In this document: positions 35,926 to 45,183 of the stretch, piece after piece
Numbering within the stretch: position 1 is the first letter of the stretch
Layout: each line of letters starts with the position of its first letter
Assembly: GCF_900128475.1 (NCBI RefSeq)
Contig: NZ_LT635835.1
Coordinates: 184,899-248,898 of the forward strand
DNA length: 64,000 nt
Direction of reading: 5' to 3'
Source: Mediterranea massiliensis
GTDB lineage: Bacteria > Bacteroidota > Bacteroidia > Bacteroidales > Bacteroidaceae
Notes under the pieces: generated by a model
Database searches by the model: none
Told to the model about the DNA's origin: nothing
The model's input: only the letters and a program-made list of their open reading frames with translations
Program-made: the position numbers and the translations under genes

Positions 35926-37554
35926 GCCGCTTTCCTCGACCAGCTGTTTGAATTGTCCCCATATCCGGTGGTTGCGGTAGATGGACTTGCACCCCGACGG
36001 GACATGCAAGGTGCACGATTCGAACAGCTGTTCTGCTCCGGCAAACGCCTCTTCCTGGCAGACAGGAGGAAAATCCGCCGCTTTGACATACAGATGTTGC
36101 AGGGAGCTGCAACTGTCCAGACAATATTCCGACACGTAGGATGCTGCCGTTCCCAAAGTCAGGGAAACCAGCCGTTCGCAACGCTGGAAGCATCCGTTCG
36201 GAATCAGGCTGACAGCATCGGGCAGGACCACGCTTTCCAGAGCGGAAGCGGCAAAGGCTCCCTGCCCGATGTCTTTTAACGAGGCCGGCAGGTCGATGCC
36301 CTGCAGCCGGCTGTTGCGGAAAGCATACTCACCGATGGCAGTCACGGTGGACGGTACCGCACAAGTGACGTTCGCCTTTCCCTCGGGGTACCACAACAGC
36401 GTAGTCATTTCTTTGTTGTACAGGATACCGTCGGCACTGCAGAAGGCCGGGTTGGCCGAGGGAACATCAAAGGCTGTCAGACCGCTGCATCCGGCCGACG
36501 GCGCAAACTCCGTCAACTGCGGCGAGAAGTGGAGCACGGAAAGGCTCCGACAGTTCTCGAAAGCATTCTCCTCGACGGTAGTTGTTCCGGCCGGCAATGT
36601 CAGTTCCTCCAGCCAGCTGCAACCGGCGAACATGCCGCGGCTCACGGTGTTGTCTGCCGTATACCGCTGTCCGTCGTAGCTGATGCCGCCGGCCACGATG
36701 GAGGCATCGTTCAGGTTCAGTGCCTGCAGTCGTCCGGGTGTTTCGTTTCCGTTGATGTCTATTCCCATGATTTCACGCAGGTAGCGGATGTCTGTCCCGT
36801 TCAGCGGGCCGGCGATGTTCAGACTGGGGAATTGGTATTTTTCCTGCTCGTCCATGGCGTCGGGCAAGGTACCTGCCTGTGTCAGGACAACGGCCTGGCC
36901 CGTTCGGAAACGGTAGACCTCGCTCCGTGTCTCGCCGATGGTATTGGCAGCAAATGCCTGGATGCAGTAGTCCGTTTCCCGCTGCAGGCCGCTGATGCGT
37001 GCGCTCAGCCGGTCGGCTCCCGTTGTTTGCAGATCCATCCGTTGTTCGTCCGTCGCTCCCTGCTTGTAGTAGTAGAAACCGGTGGCGGTGATGTCCTCTC
37101 CTCCGTCATCCAGAATCGTATATTCCAGCGTGATGCTCAAGGGCCCTTGGTTCAGCAGGGTCAGTTCGCCGAGGGTCGGTTCGACGTTGGGCTGTGTTGT
37201 GAAGGTCTGCGTTTCGCTCCGCACCTGGCTCTGTTCGTTTCCGGCCTCGAGGCAATAGTGGTAGGTCGTTCCCGGTTGCAGGTCGCTCAGGCTGGCCGTC
37301 GCCTTCAGCTCTTCAGCCGGACAGACAGCTTCCTCGTTCATTTCGGGAGTAGTGCCGTAGCGGAAGCGGATCCATCGTACACTTCCGTCGCCGTTCGGCA
37401 CAACTTCTCCGTTCAGCCGGGCGGTGGTTCGTGTGATGTCTGTCGCATCGCCCAGGGTGAGGGTGGGAGGCAGGCTGGTCGGCTGCTCGTCCTCCCGGCA
37501 GGAGACGGTTAGCAGCAGGGCTGCCAGTAGGAATATCCAGTGATATGTTTGCAT
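35920..37554 (-). CDS. FN3 + BspA-type leucine-rich-repeat lipoprotein
   Basis: 544 residues from the ATG at 37554 (an ATG four codons upstream is also possible). The lipoprotein signal has L-T-V-S-C with Cys19. Residues about 30-225 are two fibronectin-III-like domains (TARLNGEVVPNGDGSVRWIRF; LQPGTTYHYCLEAGNEQSQV). From about 270 the protein contains BspA/Treponema-type LRR_5 repeats (LEELTLPAGTTTVEENAFEN, ITAIGEYAFRNSRLQGIDLP and similar). Such proteins are surface-exposed and often bind host matrix or other bacteria. It is the last gene of a three-gene minus-strand operon starting at 40420. There is no terminator before the convergent GH95. Confidence 0.88.
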   Translation of the reverse strand: MQTYHWIFLLAALLLTVSCREDEQPTSLPPTLTLGDATDITRTTARLNGEVVPNGDGSVRWIRFRYGTTPEMNEEAVCPAEELKATASLSDLQPGTTYHYCLEAGNEQSQVRSETQTFTTQPNVEPTLGELTLLNQGPLSITLEYTILDDGGEDITATGFYYYKQGATDEQRMDLQTTGADRLSARISGLQRETDYCIQAFAANTIGETRSEVYRFRTGQAVVLTQAGTLPDAMDEQEKYQFPSLNIAGPLNGTDIRYLREIMGIDINGNETPGRLQALNLNDASIVAGGISYDGQRYTADNTVSRGMFAGCSWLEELTLPAGTTTVEENAFENCRSLSVLHFSPQLTEFAPSAGCSGLTAFDVPSANPAFCSADGILYNKEMTTLLWYPEGKANVTCAVPSTVTAIGEYAFRNSRLQGIDLPASLKDIGQGAFAASALESVVLPDAVSLIPNGCFQRCERLVSLTLGTAASYVSEYCLDSCSSLQHLYVKAADFPPVCQEEAFAGAEQLFESCTLHVPSGCKSIYRNHRIWGQFKQLVEESGL

Positions 37555-37580
37555 ACGTAAGCTCATCGTTCAAAAACGGT

Positions 37581-38567
37581 TTAGAAGTTGATACCCAGGC
37601 CGACCGCCGCCTCCCAGTACCGGCCTTGAATGGTCATGACACCTGCCGAAACAGCAGCCCGGTAGAAGCGGTACAGACAGCCGGCTTCGGCGCTGAGACC
37701 GCGCCGGGAGTAGTCGCTGTTGCGCAGCAGGATGCCGTTATCCCGTTCCCAGGCCACATCCCGCCGTCCGTATCCCAGTCCTTCGTACAGGCAGAAGTCA
37801 CCGACAATCCGGTGGATACCCCCGGCCATCAGCATCCATCGGCCGTTCCGGGTTCGTCCGGTATAGTAGGGGGCTTCGTCTGCTCCGGCAGGAACGCCGT
37901 CGCGGTCACACTTGCCTTCGGTGCGTGGCATGGCGTGGAAGTCTTTCTGGAACATGAGGTATGCGCCATGACGTCTCATGAGGGCGATGCGGAGTCCGGC
38001 CGACGGACCGTTGCCCTGCAAGCCGATGTTGGCCAGCAGCAGGCGCCGCCAGGGCTCTCGGGGCCTCGGAGGACGTTGGGCCGGTGGCATCGGCAGGACA
38101 CCTGCCCGATGCCGGGTCGTGTCGGGCAGGATGGGGTGCTTTTCCAGTGCGGGCAGTTCGACGGGATGCCGGTAACCCAGAGGCGGGTCCAGGGTCAGCT
38201 CGTAGGTCATGCGCGATTCCAGCGGACTGGAGAAACGGTAGTCGCGCAGGACGCCCCATTGCGGGTGCTTGATGGTTATCATCACGCTTCCTTTGGGCAG
38301 GTAAATCCATATTTCACCCACATCGTTCTTCCGTTTTACGATGCCCAGCGGCGAAGAGAACACGAAATCCTTGTCGCCCACTACCTTCAGCAGCGCACAA
38401 GCTTCGTCATTGAGGTCGCGGACCGGCTCGATGTAGGCGGTGATGTCGTTGGGCAGCATGCGGAAGGACCGCACGATGAATTCCTGGGCACAGATCTTGC
38501 CGGCAGTCCACAGGCACAGGACCACTGCCAGCAGGCGGAACGGCGGAGAAGACAACAGACGTATCAT
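37581..38567 (-). CDS. Hypothetical exported protein, probable small outer-membrane barrel
   Basis: A 328-residue protein with a signal peptide (LAVVLCLWTAGKICAQ). Residues 25-130 look like a PEGA-type carbohydrate/peptidoglycan-linked beta-domain (GSVMITIKHPQWGVLRDYRF). A proline-rich linker (MPPAQRPPRPREPW) follows. About 170 residues of alternating amphipathic strands end in W-E-A-A-V-G-L-G-I-N-F, a C-terminal aromatic ending typical of outer-membrane barrels. It overlaps the upstream WG-repeat gene by 4 bp and lies 26 bp before the LRR lipoprotein. No named function is recognised. Confidence 0.7.
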   Translation of the reverse strand: MIRLLSSPPFRLLAVVLCLWTAGKICAQEFIVRSFRMLPNDITAYIEPVRDLNDEACALLKVVGDKDFVFSSPLGIVKRKNDVGEIWIYLPKGSVMITIKHPQWGVLRDYRFSSPLESRMTYELTLDPPLGYRHPVELPALEKHPILPDTTRHRAGVLPMPPAQRPPRPREPWRRLLLANIGLQGNGPSAGLRIALMRRHGAYLMFQKDFHAMPRTEGKCDRDGVPAGADEAPYYTGRTRNGRWMLMAGGIHRIVGDFCLYEGLGYGRRDVAWERDNGILLRNSDYSRRGLSAEAGCLYRFYRAAVSAGVMTIQGRYWEAAVGLGINF

Positions 38568-40420
38568 TGCAGGTTGAAGTTTCGGATGTTGAATATTTCG
38601 TTTTCTGGAAGCGGCGTGTGGTCGGCCTGCATGCGGGGCTGCCAGGTACGCACGTGTATTTTGGGAGCCGTCTCGTCGCGGAAGTCCCAGAGCAGGAACA
38701 GGTAGCCGTCGTCCGAATAGAGGTCCGACTGGTATCCCTGCCGCAGGCTGACGCCGTAGATACCTTTCAACGTAGGATGGCGCATGATGTGGAAATCGCT
38801 GAACTGCACATTGATGGTCCGGTTGGCCTGGAACACCTGTTTCAGGCGGTCCAGATACTGACGTTTGCTCTTGATGTTGTACACCACCTGTGCCGGCGAC
38901 AGATAGCCCGTTTCCTTTTGGGAAGAATGTACCACCGTCCCTACCACAATGAGGGCATTCTCACTGAACAGCTGCTCCAGAAAGTCGATGTCCTTCGTGG
39001 TGTAGGATGTACGCAGATGCTCCACGTAGTTCAGAATCATCTGCCGGTTGCCGGCATCCTTCTCGTCCAGATTTCCCGATACTACCTTGACCGCTTCCTG
39101 GTAGAAGGGGTTGGCTTCGCTCACTTTCCGCCAGTCTTTCCGTTCAATCAGGCTGGGCTTATGTTCCGTTTGCCCGGCTTTTGCGGTTGCTTTACCCGGG
39201 GCAAAGCGGTCGTTTTCTCTCGACGGACGGTCGCTTTCCCCCGGGCGTTCCGACGGAGCGTTTCCCTGTGTGCCGGCCGGCGATTGTACCGTCAGGAAGC
39301 GTTGCGGGCACAGGCGTGAAGCCGTGGAATCCTCAACGATACAGGCATAGGTCGCTCCTCCTGCCGGATTTCCTTTCCGGTCGATGAAGAAGCTGCGTCC
39401 CTGCTGCCGGACCACGGCATATCCATCCGCATAGTAGTGCCCGATGGTGTCATACTGAAAGCGGCAGATGGTTTGCCCCTTGTCGTCGACCATTCCCCAC
39501 AAATTGTCTTTTTTCAGCGCCGGATGGCCTTTGCCGGCCATGTGGATGGCTTCATAGGCCGCGGGAATGAGGAGGTTTCCGTTTATATCCACCAAGCCAT
39601 ATCCGTTGTCGGTCTGTACGGTAGCGGTTTCCCACGCATAGCGTGAAGCCTGCCGGATGTCATCGGGCAGATAGACCGTTACATCGCCTTGCTTGTCCAG
39701 ATAGCCCAAGTGTCCGGAGTGAAGTTCTTTGTAAAGGAGCCTTCCGTCGGAGAAGCGCGTGTCGAGCAGTACCTGTGACAGGCGGATGCAACATTGCACT
39801 TTTCCCTCCCTGTCTATCAGCAGATAGCCCGCTTGGCCTTTGTTGTCGGTGTTCCCCACCAGGGCGCGTCCCTCGTGGAAGTCGTACGCACGGTCGTAGA
39901 TCGGAGGAACGGCAATGGCTCCGTGCGTGTCCAGATAGCCATATTTGCCGTCGGCTGTGGCAAACAGGGCCCGTCCTTCGCTGAAGTTGTGCATCAGCGC
40001 GATGTCATATTGCGGATATTGGGCAGTGGACATCACTTCGTTGCCCCGCTTGTCTATCAGGAGGATGGGGGAGTCGGTTTCTTCTTGGGCAGGAGCCACT
40101 TCTTCGAAAAAATGGCCGATGCGGGCAAAACTCTTTCGGCTGACCGGTTGGGTCGGTCGGCTGATGTCATACAAGTAACGGTGCCCTTCGTCGTCAGCCA
40201 GGCTGAACATGCCGCCCACTACGGCCGACGGTCGTTGGCCGAAGCTTCCGGCAGGTTGCAGTACGGTGCCGTCTGTCTTCACCAGTCCCCACGACTTTCC
40301 GTCGTTGCTGAAGGGGAGGGCTTCCGCCGGGTCCTTTTGCGGCTGCCGGCAGCTCCACAGGCAGCATACCAGTGCCATCAGGCTCCATCGGAGGATGTGG
40401 TTTATCGGGTTTGTTTGCAT
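38564..40420 (-). CDS. WG-repeat lipoprotein with C-terminal SnoaL/NTF2-like domain
   Basis: A 618-residue lipoprotein (L-W-S-C, Cys24). Residues about 35-360 hold WG-type repeats (SWGLVKTDGTVLQPAG, KYGYLDTHGAIAVPPIYDRA, GYGLVDINGNLLIPAAYEAI, LWGMVDDKGQTICRFQYDTI). A low-complexity charged linker follows. The last 190 residues (YTTKDIDFLEQLFSENALIV to RTWQP) resemble the NTF2-like domain that occurs in many Bacteroidales lipoproteins of unknown role. It is first in an operon with the probable barrel and the LRR lipoprotein. Repeats of this kind suggest a binding scaffold. The function is not known. Confidence 0.85.
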   Translation of the reverse strand: MQTNPINHILRWSLMALVCCLWSCRQPQKDPAEALPFSNDGKSWGLVKTDGTVLQPAGSFGQRPSAVVGGMFSLADDEGHRYLYDISRPTQPVSRKSFARIGHFFEEVAPAQEETDSPILLIDKRGNEVMSTAQYPQYDIALMHNFSEGRALFATADGKYGYLDTHGAIAVPPIYDRAYDFHEGRALVGNTDNKGQAGYLLIDREGKVQCCIRLSQVLLDTRFSDGRLLYKELHSGHLGYLDKQGDVTVYLPDDIRQASRYAWETATVQTDNGYGLVDINGNLLIPAAYEAIHMAGKGHPALKKDNLWGMVDDKGQTICRFQYDTIGHYYADGYAVVRQQGRSFFIDRKGNPAGGATYACIVEDSTASRLCPQRFLTVQSPAGTQGNAPSERPGESDRPSRENDRFAPGKATAKAGQTEHKPSLIERKDWRKVSEANPFYQEAVKVVSGNLDEKDAGNRQMILNYVEHLRTSYTTKDIDFLEQLFSENALIVVGTVVHSSQKETGYLSPAQVVYNIKSKRQYLDRLKQVFQANRTINVQFSDFHIMRHPTLKGIYGVSLRQGYQSDLYSDDGYLFLLWDFRDETAPKIHVRTWQPRMQADHTPLPENEIFNIRNFNLQ

Positions 40421-40446
40421 GTATCTACATCAAAATATAGTGTGTA

Positions 40447-40478
40447 CAAAGATAGTGAAAGGCGAGAGCAGAGGCAAA
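40447..40478 (-). promoter_or_regulatory. Bacteroides promoter of the WG-repeat operon
   Basis: On the minus strand, TTTG (40478-40475), 20 nt, then TATCTTTG (40454-40447). Both boxes are perfect. The ATG at 40420 lies 26 nt downstream. Confidence 0.85.
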
Positions 40479-40539
40479 TGAAAAACGCGGTTTTTCAGTT
40501 TGACTATGCCGAGCCGCCTCTTATCATACTTAAATTTAA

Positions 40540-40593
40540 AGATGCCTGTCCTTCTTCCCCCAGATAAAATCTGGAGAAAGAAGGAAGGCATCT
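40540..40593. terminator. Long imperfect hairpin in the 310-bp gap before the fimbrillin operon end
   Basis: The outer stem AGATGCCT/AGGCATCT (40540-40547, 40586-40593) encloses CTTCTT/AAGAAG and an inner CCAGAT/ATCTGG stem. On the minus strand it is followed by an A/T-rich stretch rather than a clean T-run. It is placed to end the leftward fimbrillin transcript about 140 nt after its stop. Apart from this and the WG-operon promoter I see nothing in 40421-40730. Confidence 0.5.
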
Positions 40594-40730
40594 CCCTACC
40601 AGTTCAATCATTCCGCTTCGCAGTACTGGCTTTCTGCGTGTTAGAGTAAACAACGTACTGCAGCAGAGAGTTTGAGTCCAAATTGTTTAGTCAAGTCATT
40701 CGTCTGTCGTTTATAGTCAGGCCTTCCGTG

Positions 40731-41627
40731 TCATTCGTCCCAATTCTCCAGTTCGCCGCCAATTTCAATCTTGACCTGTTCAGGATTCTTGGTAATTACC
40801 AGTTGTACGGAGTGTTGCACGCCGGGCTTGAAGACAAATTTGCTTTCGTACAGGTAGGACACCCCTTTCATGATCACCTCCACCAGCGGTTGGCGGTTGT
40901 CCAGCCGTTGGGGCACGATGATGGCGGCATACGTGTGGTTGCCCAGGCTCTGTGCCCGTATGCTCTGACGGGTGCCGTAGTCGTCTCGCGTCACGACGCC
41001 TGCACTCAGGTCGATGGTAGCCTCGGGAACGGTATTGTGGATGTACACCTCGGCGTCGGCCGGCAGTTCGCCTTCATAGTCTTCACCCTCTACAAGGCGG
41101 ATGAGCATGCGGCTCATGCGATGGGCGAATTGTAGGCTGACGGGCGTGTCACTGGCACTGGCGTTCTGTTGCGTAGCCCACAGGAAGTCGCTGGCTTCGT
41201 AGCCTCCGGCTGCGTTCTGGTCGGTAGCCACGCTGAAAGGCAGGTCGTCGACCGAGGTCACCGGACTGGTTTGCGGATAGTAGGCATAGATGTTGTACGT
41301 GCCGCCATCCCAGTAGACGGGTTTCTCGGTGGTCCATTGACTGCCGTCGAAGGTCAGGGCCGCATTGTTCACATAGTTGCCCGACACTTCGAGCGGGGCA
41401 TCCTGCCGGGTGATGAAAAGTCCCACCCGGTCGCCGCTCTCGAAGGCGGTTGATGTTACTTTGGTGCCGCTTGCGGCCTGCCTTGGGTGCAGGACGTTGA
41501 AGGTCATCAGGTCATTCTTCTCTGTCTGGCTGACGGGCGTTGTGTCGTCGTTGCATCCGCTCCCCACGGCCAGCAGGACCGTTATCAGTCCTGCAGTCAG
41601 AATATGTAGTTTCTTGTTCATGGTCAT
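40731..41627 (-). CDS. Fimbrillin-family lipoprotein
   Basis: 298 residues with a lipoprotein signal (G-S-G-C). The body has the fimbrillin layout: FESGDRVGLFITRQD, QWTTEKPVYWDGGTYNIYAYYPQ, EASDFLWATQQ, HRMSRMLIRLVEGE and a C-terminal strand ending in ENWDE. These are conserved in the Bacteroidales fimbrillin/FimA-like proteins that form or tip type V pili. It is the third gene of an operon with a fimbrillin-LRR-M64 protein (20 bp upstream) and another fimbrillin. Whether it polymerises is unknown. Confidence 0.88.
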   Translation of the reverse strand: MTMNKKLHILTAGLITVLLAVGSGCNDDTTPVSQTEKNDLMTFNVLHPRQAASGTKVTSTAFESGDRVGLFITRQDAPLEVSGNYVNNAALTFDGSQWTTEKPVYWDGGTYNIYAYYPQTSPVTSVDDLPFSVATDQNAAGGYEASDFLWATQQNASASDTPVSLQFAHRMSRMLIRLVEGEDYEGELPADAEVYIHNTVPEATIDLSAGVVTRDDYGTRQSIRAQSLGNHTYAAIIVPQRLDNRQPLVEVIMKGVSYLYESKFVFKPGVQHSVQLVITKNPEQVKIEIGGELENWDE

Positions 41628-41647
41628 TTCTTTTTTAAGTTTGAACC

Positions 41648-44600
41648 TTATTTGTATAGCGGGCTTCCCTTATGGATTTTCGGAGGAAGCTGGAAGCTGT
41701 GCACGCTGCTTCCGCTATAGCGCAGGTCGTTGAAGCTGCGTGTCAGGGCATCGCTGCTCACCACGTCGTTGGCTTTGAAGTCTTCGTAAGTGAAGGTCTC
41801 GCCGGCATACTGCTTGATGCGCTTCACGATGGCCATGCGGCTGATAGTGCTGTAATAAGGAATGTCGTTGTTCATACAGCTGTTCTGTTCGGAACGGAAC
41901 ACACCGCGGCTGTGCATGTATCCGCCTTCGAAGATGTCTACAAAGTCGCTGTACTTCTCGTCGAAGATGAGCTGGCTCCAGGGCACTTCGTGCATCTTGC
42001 CGGTGAGCGACAGGTTCTCGTACCAGCCCAGCGACTTGGCCATATTGAATTCATAGACGTGTCCGCAGCAGGTACACTGGCAGAAGTCGATGAACTCGTT
42101 GTGGTAGATGTATTCGTCGCCCAGCTTGCCGAATCCGTGTCCGCCCGCTTCGTGCTGGATGACGCCGCGCGTATCCAGCGGATAGCCGTACGTGCTCAGC
42201 GGACAGAAGGCGATGGCCGAACCGTCTTCCCACATCTGGCAGATGCCGCCGTAGTCGGTACTGTTGGGTACCATGATGATGAGCGATTCCTTCAGATTGT
42301 CCTTCGTCACGGTCGGCATCTTCTGTGCATAGTCGAATACGGCATCGTAGTCGCAACGCAGGCCCACGCCGCCGGTATACGTCGTTTCAAACTTGGCATA
42401 GCGGATGGTGTTGACAGTTCCGATACCTGTTTCGGGCGATACGGCGATGGCGGTATAGACGTTGAAGTAGTCACGGTAAGTCTTGTAGGGTTCGATGCCG
42501 AAGAAGTTCTCCACCTGGTCCTGCATATCCTTCATATACTTGCCTTCGGAGATGTCTTTGGCATCGTAACCGTCACCCAGGAAGACGAGGTTGATACCTC
42601 CTCGATTACCTTGGGTAGCAGTTTGCAGCGTGATGACTTCGTCCTCGGCATACGTGTAGTCATATTGCGATACGGTGCATGTGTGGCGGTAGTCTTGGTC
42701 TTTCAGTTTGAATACGATTTCGCCTGTTCGTGTGGCGCTTCCGGACGACATCTGGTGGATGGTCAGCGTCACTTCCGTCTTTTTGCTGCCCTCGTTCTGC
42801 GACAACGAACACCAGTCGGGCAGGCTTTCCACCATCCAGTCGCCTTCGGCATCAACGACGAGGGTGCGGGTGCACTCCGTATTGATGGCGTTGGCAATGC
42901 TGGGGCGGCACACCAGTTCGCGATGGGCGGCAATACGTTTGAAGTCGCTCCAACCCACAGCAGCCTGGTATTGCTGGATGGCGCTTTCGGGTACTTCGAG
43001 GGTAAAGTTGTCTTTAGCTATGCCGTCGAAGGCTCCTGCTTGTACATGTGGCGGTATGGCTCCTTTGCAGACAATGCTGCCGATGCCATAACATTGGTAG
43101 AAAGCTTCGTTTTGAATGCTTTCCAAACTTTCAGGCAGGATAATACCCTCCAACCCCCAACAATTATAGAAAGCACCTTGGCCAATACTTAACACACCTT
43201 CCGGTATTTCAAGGGTACCCATCAGACGCCAATTGGATCCACTAGAATAACTACCAAAAACATTCGAACCAATGGTTCTTAGTCCTTGGGGGAGTTTTAG
43301 TTTTCCGGAAAAGTCGCAGCCGCAAAAAACATTGTTACTAAGTACGACTAGATCTTTAGGCAATGTCAGTTCTCCTTTGAAGTGTGTATCTTGAAAAGCA
43401 GCTTCACCGATGGTGACAATACCATCGTGCAAAGTCAGTGTTCCATCAAAGCCACATGATGCAAAAGCCGTTTCCGGAATGGCCGTCACTTCTTGCGGAA
43501 TAGTCAGGCTTCCGGTCAGATTCCTGCAATTATGGAAGGCTCCGGGTTCGATGGATTTTAGTTTGTCAGGCAGGTGTAGCGAACCATACAGATTGGTACA
43601 TTCTGCAAAGCAGGTAGTGCCTATATATTCTAGATTAGTGGGCAGTATCAGTTCGCAGGTGAAACCACAATATCCGAATGTACCACCATACCACCAGAGA
43701 TCCCAACCATCTCCAATAGATGTTACTGTATTGGGCAATGATAATGTTCCGGTTAGTGATTTACAGTTATAAAAGGCACCCGCTTCAATACTTGTTACCC
43801 CTTCAGGTATAATTAATGATCCGGTTAAGTTTTGGCAGTCGGCAAAAGCAGCAATACCTATTTTTGTCAGTTTGTCGGGTAATACAAGATTTAAAAGTGA
43901 GGTTTTATAGCGCATAGCTTCGTAAGGCATTTCATAATTGTTGTGAGAATAGTTTCCCATACTTCCTCCTGTCAAAGTTTGTTCCCCTCCACGAATGATT
44001 ACTTCCTTTAAATTTAGTGAGTTTAATATATCCATTGAATCACGCATAAAGTAGAAGTCCTGTGCGTTGATTTCTCCCGTAATCTTCAGGTTCTGCAGTT
44101 TCCGATAATCCTTTCCGGCCGCTGTAATCGAATCCTTCAGATGTCCGGGTGTGGAGTTGATGACGATGTATTCCTTCATCGTGGCGTCGTGCGACACGTC
44201 GTCGTTCTCCCATGCCGTGATGCTTTCTCCCAGCAGTGTGAAGGTATATTCGCCCGTCGGTTCCTTCTTGTTCACCTGGATGGTGAAGTTGTGCATCTTG
44301 CCGCTGACGTAGGTGAAGTCCTCCGGTTTTCTGAAGTCATAGACCACACCGTCTACGGTAATCGTAAACAGCACCGTATTGGCCGCAACCGTCTGCGGAA
44401 CGACAATGGCACGGAATACGTCATCCTTTTGGTAGGGGATGGTTCCTGTCTGCGGTACCTCGCCGGTAACGCTGACACTGCCGTCGGCCAGGTTGATGAT
44501 GGCATTACGTTTCACGTTCTTGACCAGCACCTGTTTTTCCAGTCCGGCCCATTCGCCGACGGCAAAGCCTTCGCCTTCGTTCAGGGTGATGCGCGGACTG

Positions 44601-45145
44601 CTCATGCGGTGGCGCATGGGCAAACGGATGACGTTCTCAGTCGGAGCTACGTCGGCAGCCTTGCCCCACAGGAAGTCGCTGGCTTCGTAGCCACCCATTT
44701 CGTTGGCCGTAGTGGTGGTCGACTGGTCCTTCTGCACTTCAAAGGGGTAGGCATTCACGTCTTCGGGCGATCCGAAGGGATAATAACCGTAGATGTCGAT
44801 GTGGGTATGGTCGTCTTTCCAATAGACGTCGTAGGCCGAGTTCCATTTGTAGGCAGCTTCGTCAAAGGTGTGCTTCACGTTGTTGCCCCGGTTCCCGCTG
44901 GCCTGCAGGGTGCCGGGAGTATCCCCTTGATAGTCTACTATGTAGACGCCCATTTCGTCACCGTCGCAAAATCCGTTGTCGTTCACGCGGGTAGCGGCCA
45001 CTTGCTCTATTTCACCCGACAGCTCGATGGGGCGTCCGCTGTTTCCTTCCGGGCCATTGGGACCGAACGTATCGTCGTTGCATGCGGTCATGGCCGCCAG
45101 CAATGCCCATAAACCCCAGGTTCTGGTTATGAAATTTCTTCTCAT
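41648..45145 (-). CDS. Fimbrillin–LRR–M64 metallopeptidase fusion lipoprotein
   Basis: 1,165 residues from the ATG at 45145 (lipobox M-T-A-C). Residues about 25-315 are a fimbrillin-like domain with the same signature stretches as the two flanking genes (YWKDDHTHIDIYGYYPFGSP; EASDFLWGKAADVAPTENVI). About 380-745 are BspA-type LRR_5 repeats (LTKIGIAAFADCQNLTGSLI and many similar). A short BACON-like stretch (LPDWCSLSQNEGSKKTEVTL) follows. The end is an M64/IgA-peptidase-like metallopeptidase with HEAGGH (His998, Glu999, His1003) and KLGDEY (Asp1010), the zinc-binding HExxGH...D layout. The LRR segment is AT-rich compared with both flanks. It probably acts as a cell-surface protease. Confidence 0.9.
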   Translation of the reverse strand: MRRNFITRTWGLWALLAAMTACNDDTFGPNGPEGNSGRPIELSGEIEQVAATRVNDNGFCDGDEMGVYIVDYQGDTPGTLQASGNRGNNVKHTFDEAAYKWNSAYDVYWKDDHTHIDIYGYYPFGSPEDVNAYPFEVQKDQSTTTTANEMGGYEASDFLWGKAADVAPTENVIRLPMRHRMSSPRITLNEGEGFAVGEWAGLEKQVLVKNVKRNAIINLADGSVSVTGEVPQTGTIPYQKDDVFRAIVVPQTVAANTVLFTITVDGVVYDFRKPEDFTYVSGKMHNFTIQVNKKEPTGEYTFTLLGESITAWENDDVSHDATMKEYIVINSTPGHLKDSITAAGKDYRKLQNLKITGEINAQDFYFMRDSMDILNSLNLKEVIIRGGEQTLTGGSMGNYSHNNYEMPYEAMRYKTSLLNLVLPDKLTKIGIAAFADCQNLTGSLIIPEGVTSIEAGAFYNCKSLTGTLSLPNTVTSIGDGWDLWWYGGTFGYCGFTCELILPTNLEYIGTTCFAECTNLYGSLHLPDKLKSIEPGAFHNCRNLTGSLTIPQEVTAIPETAFASCGFDGTLTLHDGIVTIGEAAFQDTHFKGELTLPKDLVVLSNNVFCGCDFSGKLKLPQGLRTIGSNVFGSYSSGSNWRLMGTLEIPEGVLSIGQGAFYNCWGLEGIILPESLESIQNEAFYQCYGIGSIVCKGAIPPHVQAGAFDGIAKDNFTLEVPESAIQQYQAAVGWSDFKRIAAHRELVCRPSIANAINTECTRTLVVDAEGDWMVESLPDWCSLSQNEGSKKTEVTLTIHQMSSGSATRTGEIVFKLKDQDYRHTCTVSQYDYTYAEDEVITLQTATQGNRGGINLVFLGDGYDAKDISEGKYMKDMQDQVENFFGIEPYKTYRDYFNVYTAIAVSPETGIGTVNTIRYAKFETTYTGGVGLRCDYDAVFDYAQKMPTVTKDNLKESLIIMVPNSTDYGGICQMWEDGSAIAFCPLSTYGYPLDTRGVIQHEAGGHGFGKLGDEYIYHNEFIDFCQCTCCGHVYEFNMAKSLGWYENLSLTGKMHEVPWSQLIFDEKYSDFVDIFEGGYMHSRGVFRSEQNSCMNNDIPYYSTISRMAIVKRIKQYAGETFTYEDFKANDVVSSDALTRSFNDLRYSGSSVHSFQLPPKIHKGSPLYK

Positions 45146-45183
45146 ATATATTGGTTGTTTGATGGATTTAACTGATGGTTGAT

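Noticed and set aside
40540..40593. Long hairpin considered as a small RNA gene or riboswitch
   Set aside because: No promoter directly before it and no recognisable aptamer; a terminator-like role for the leftward operon fits its position better.
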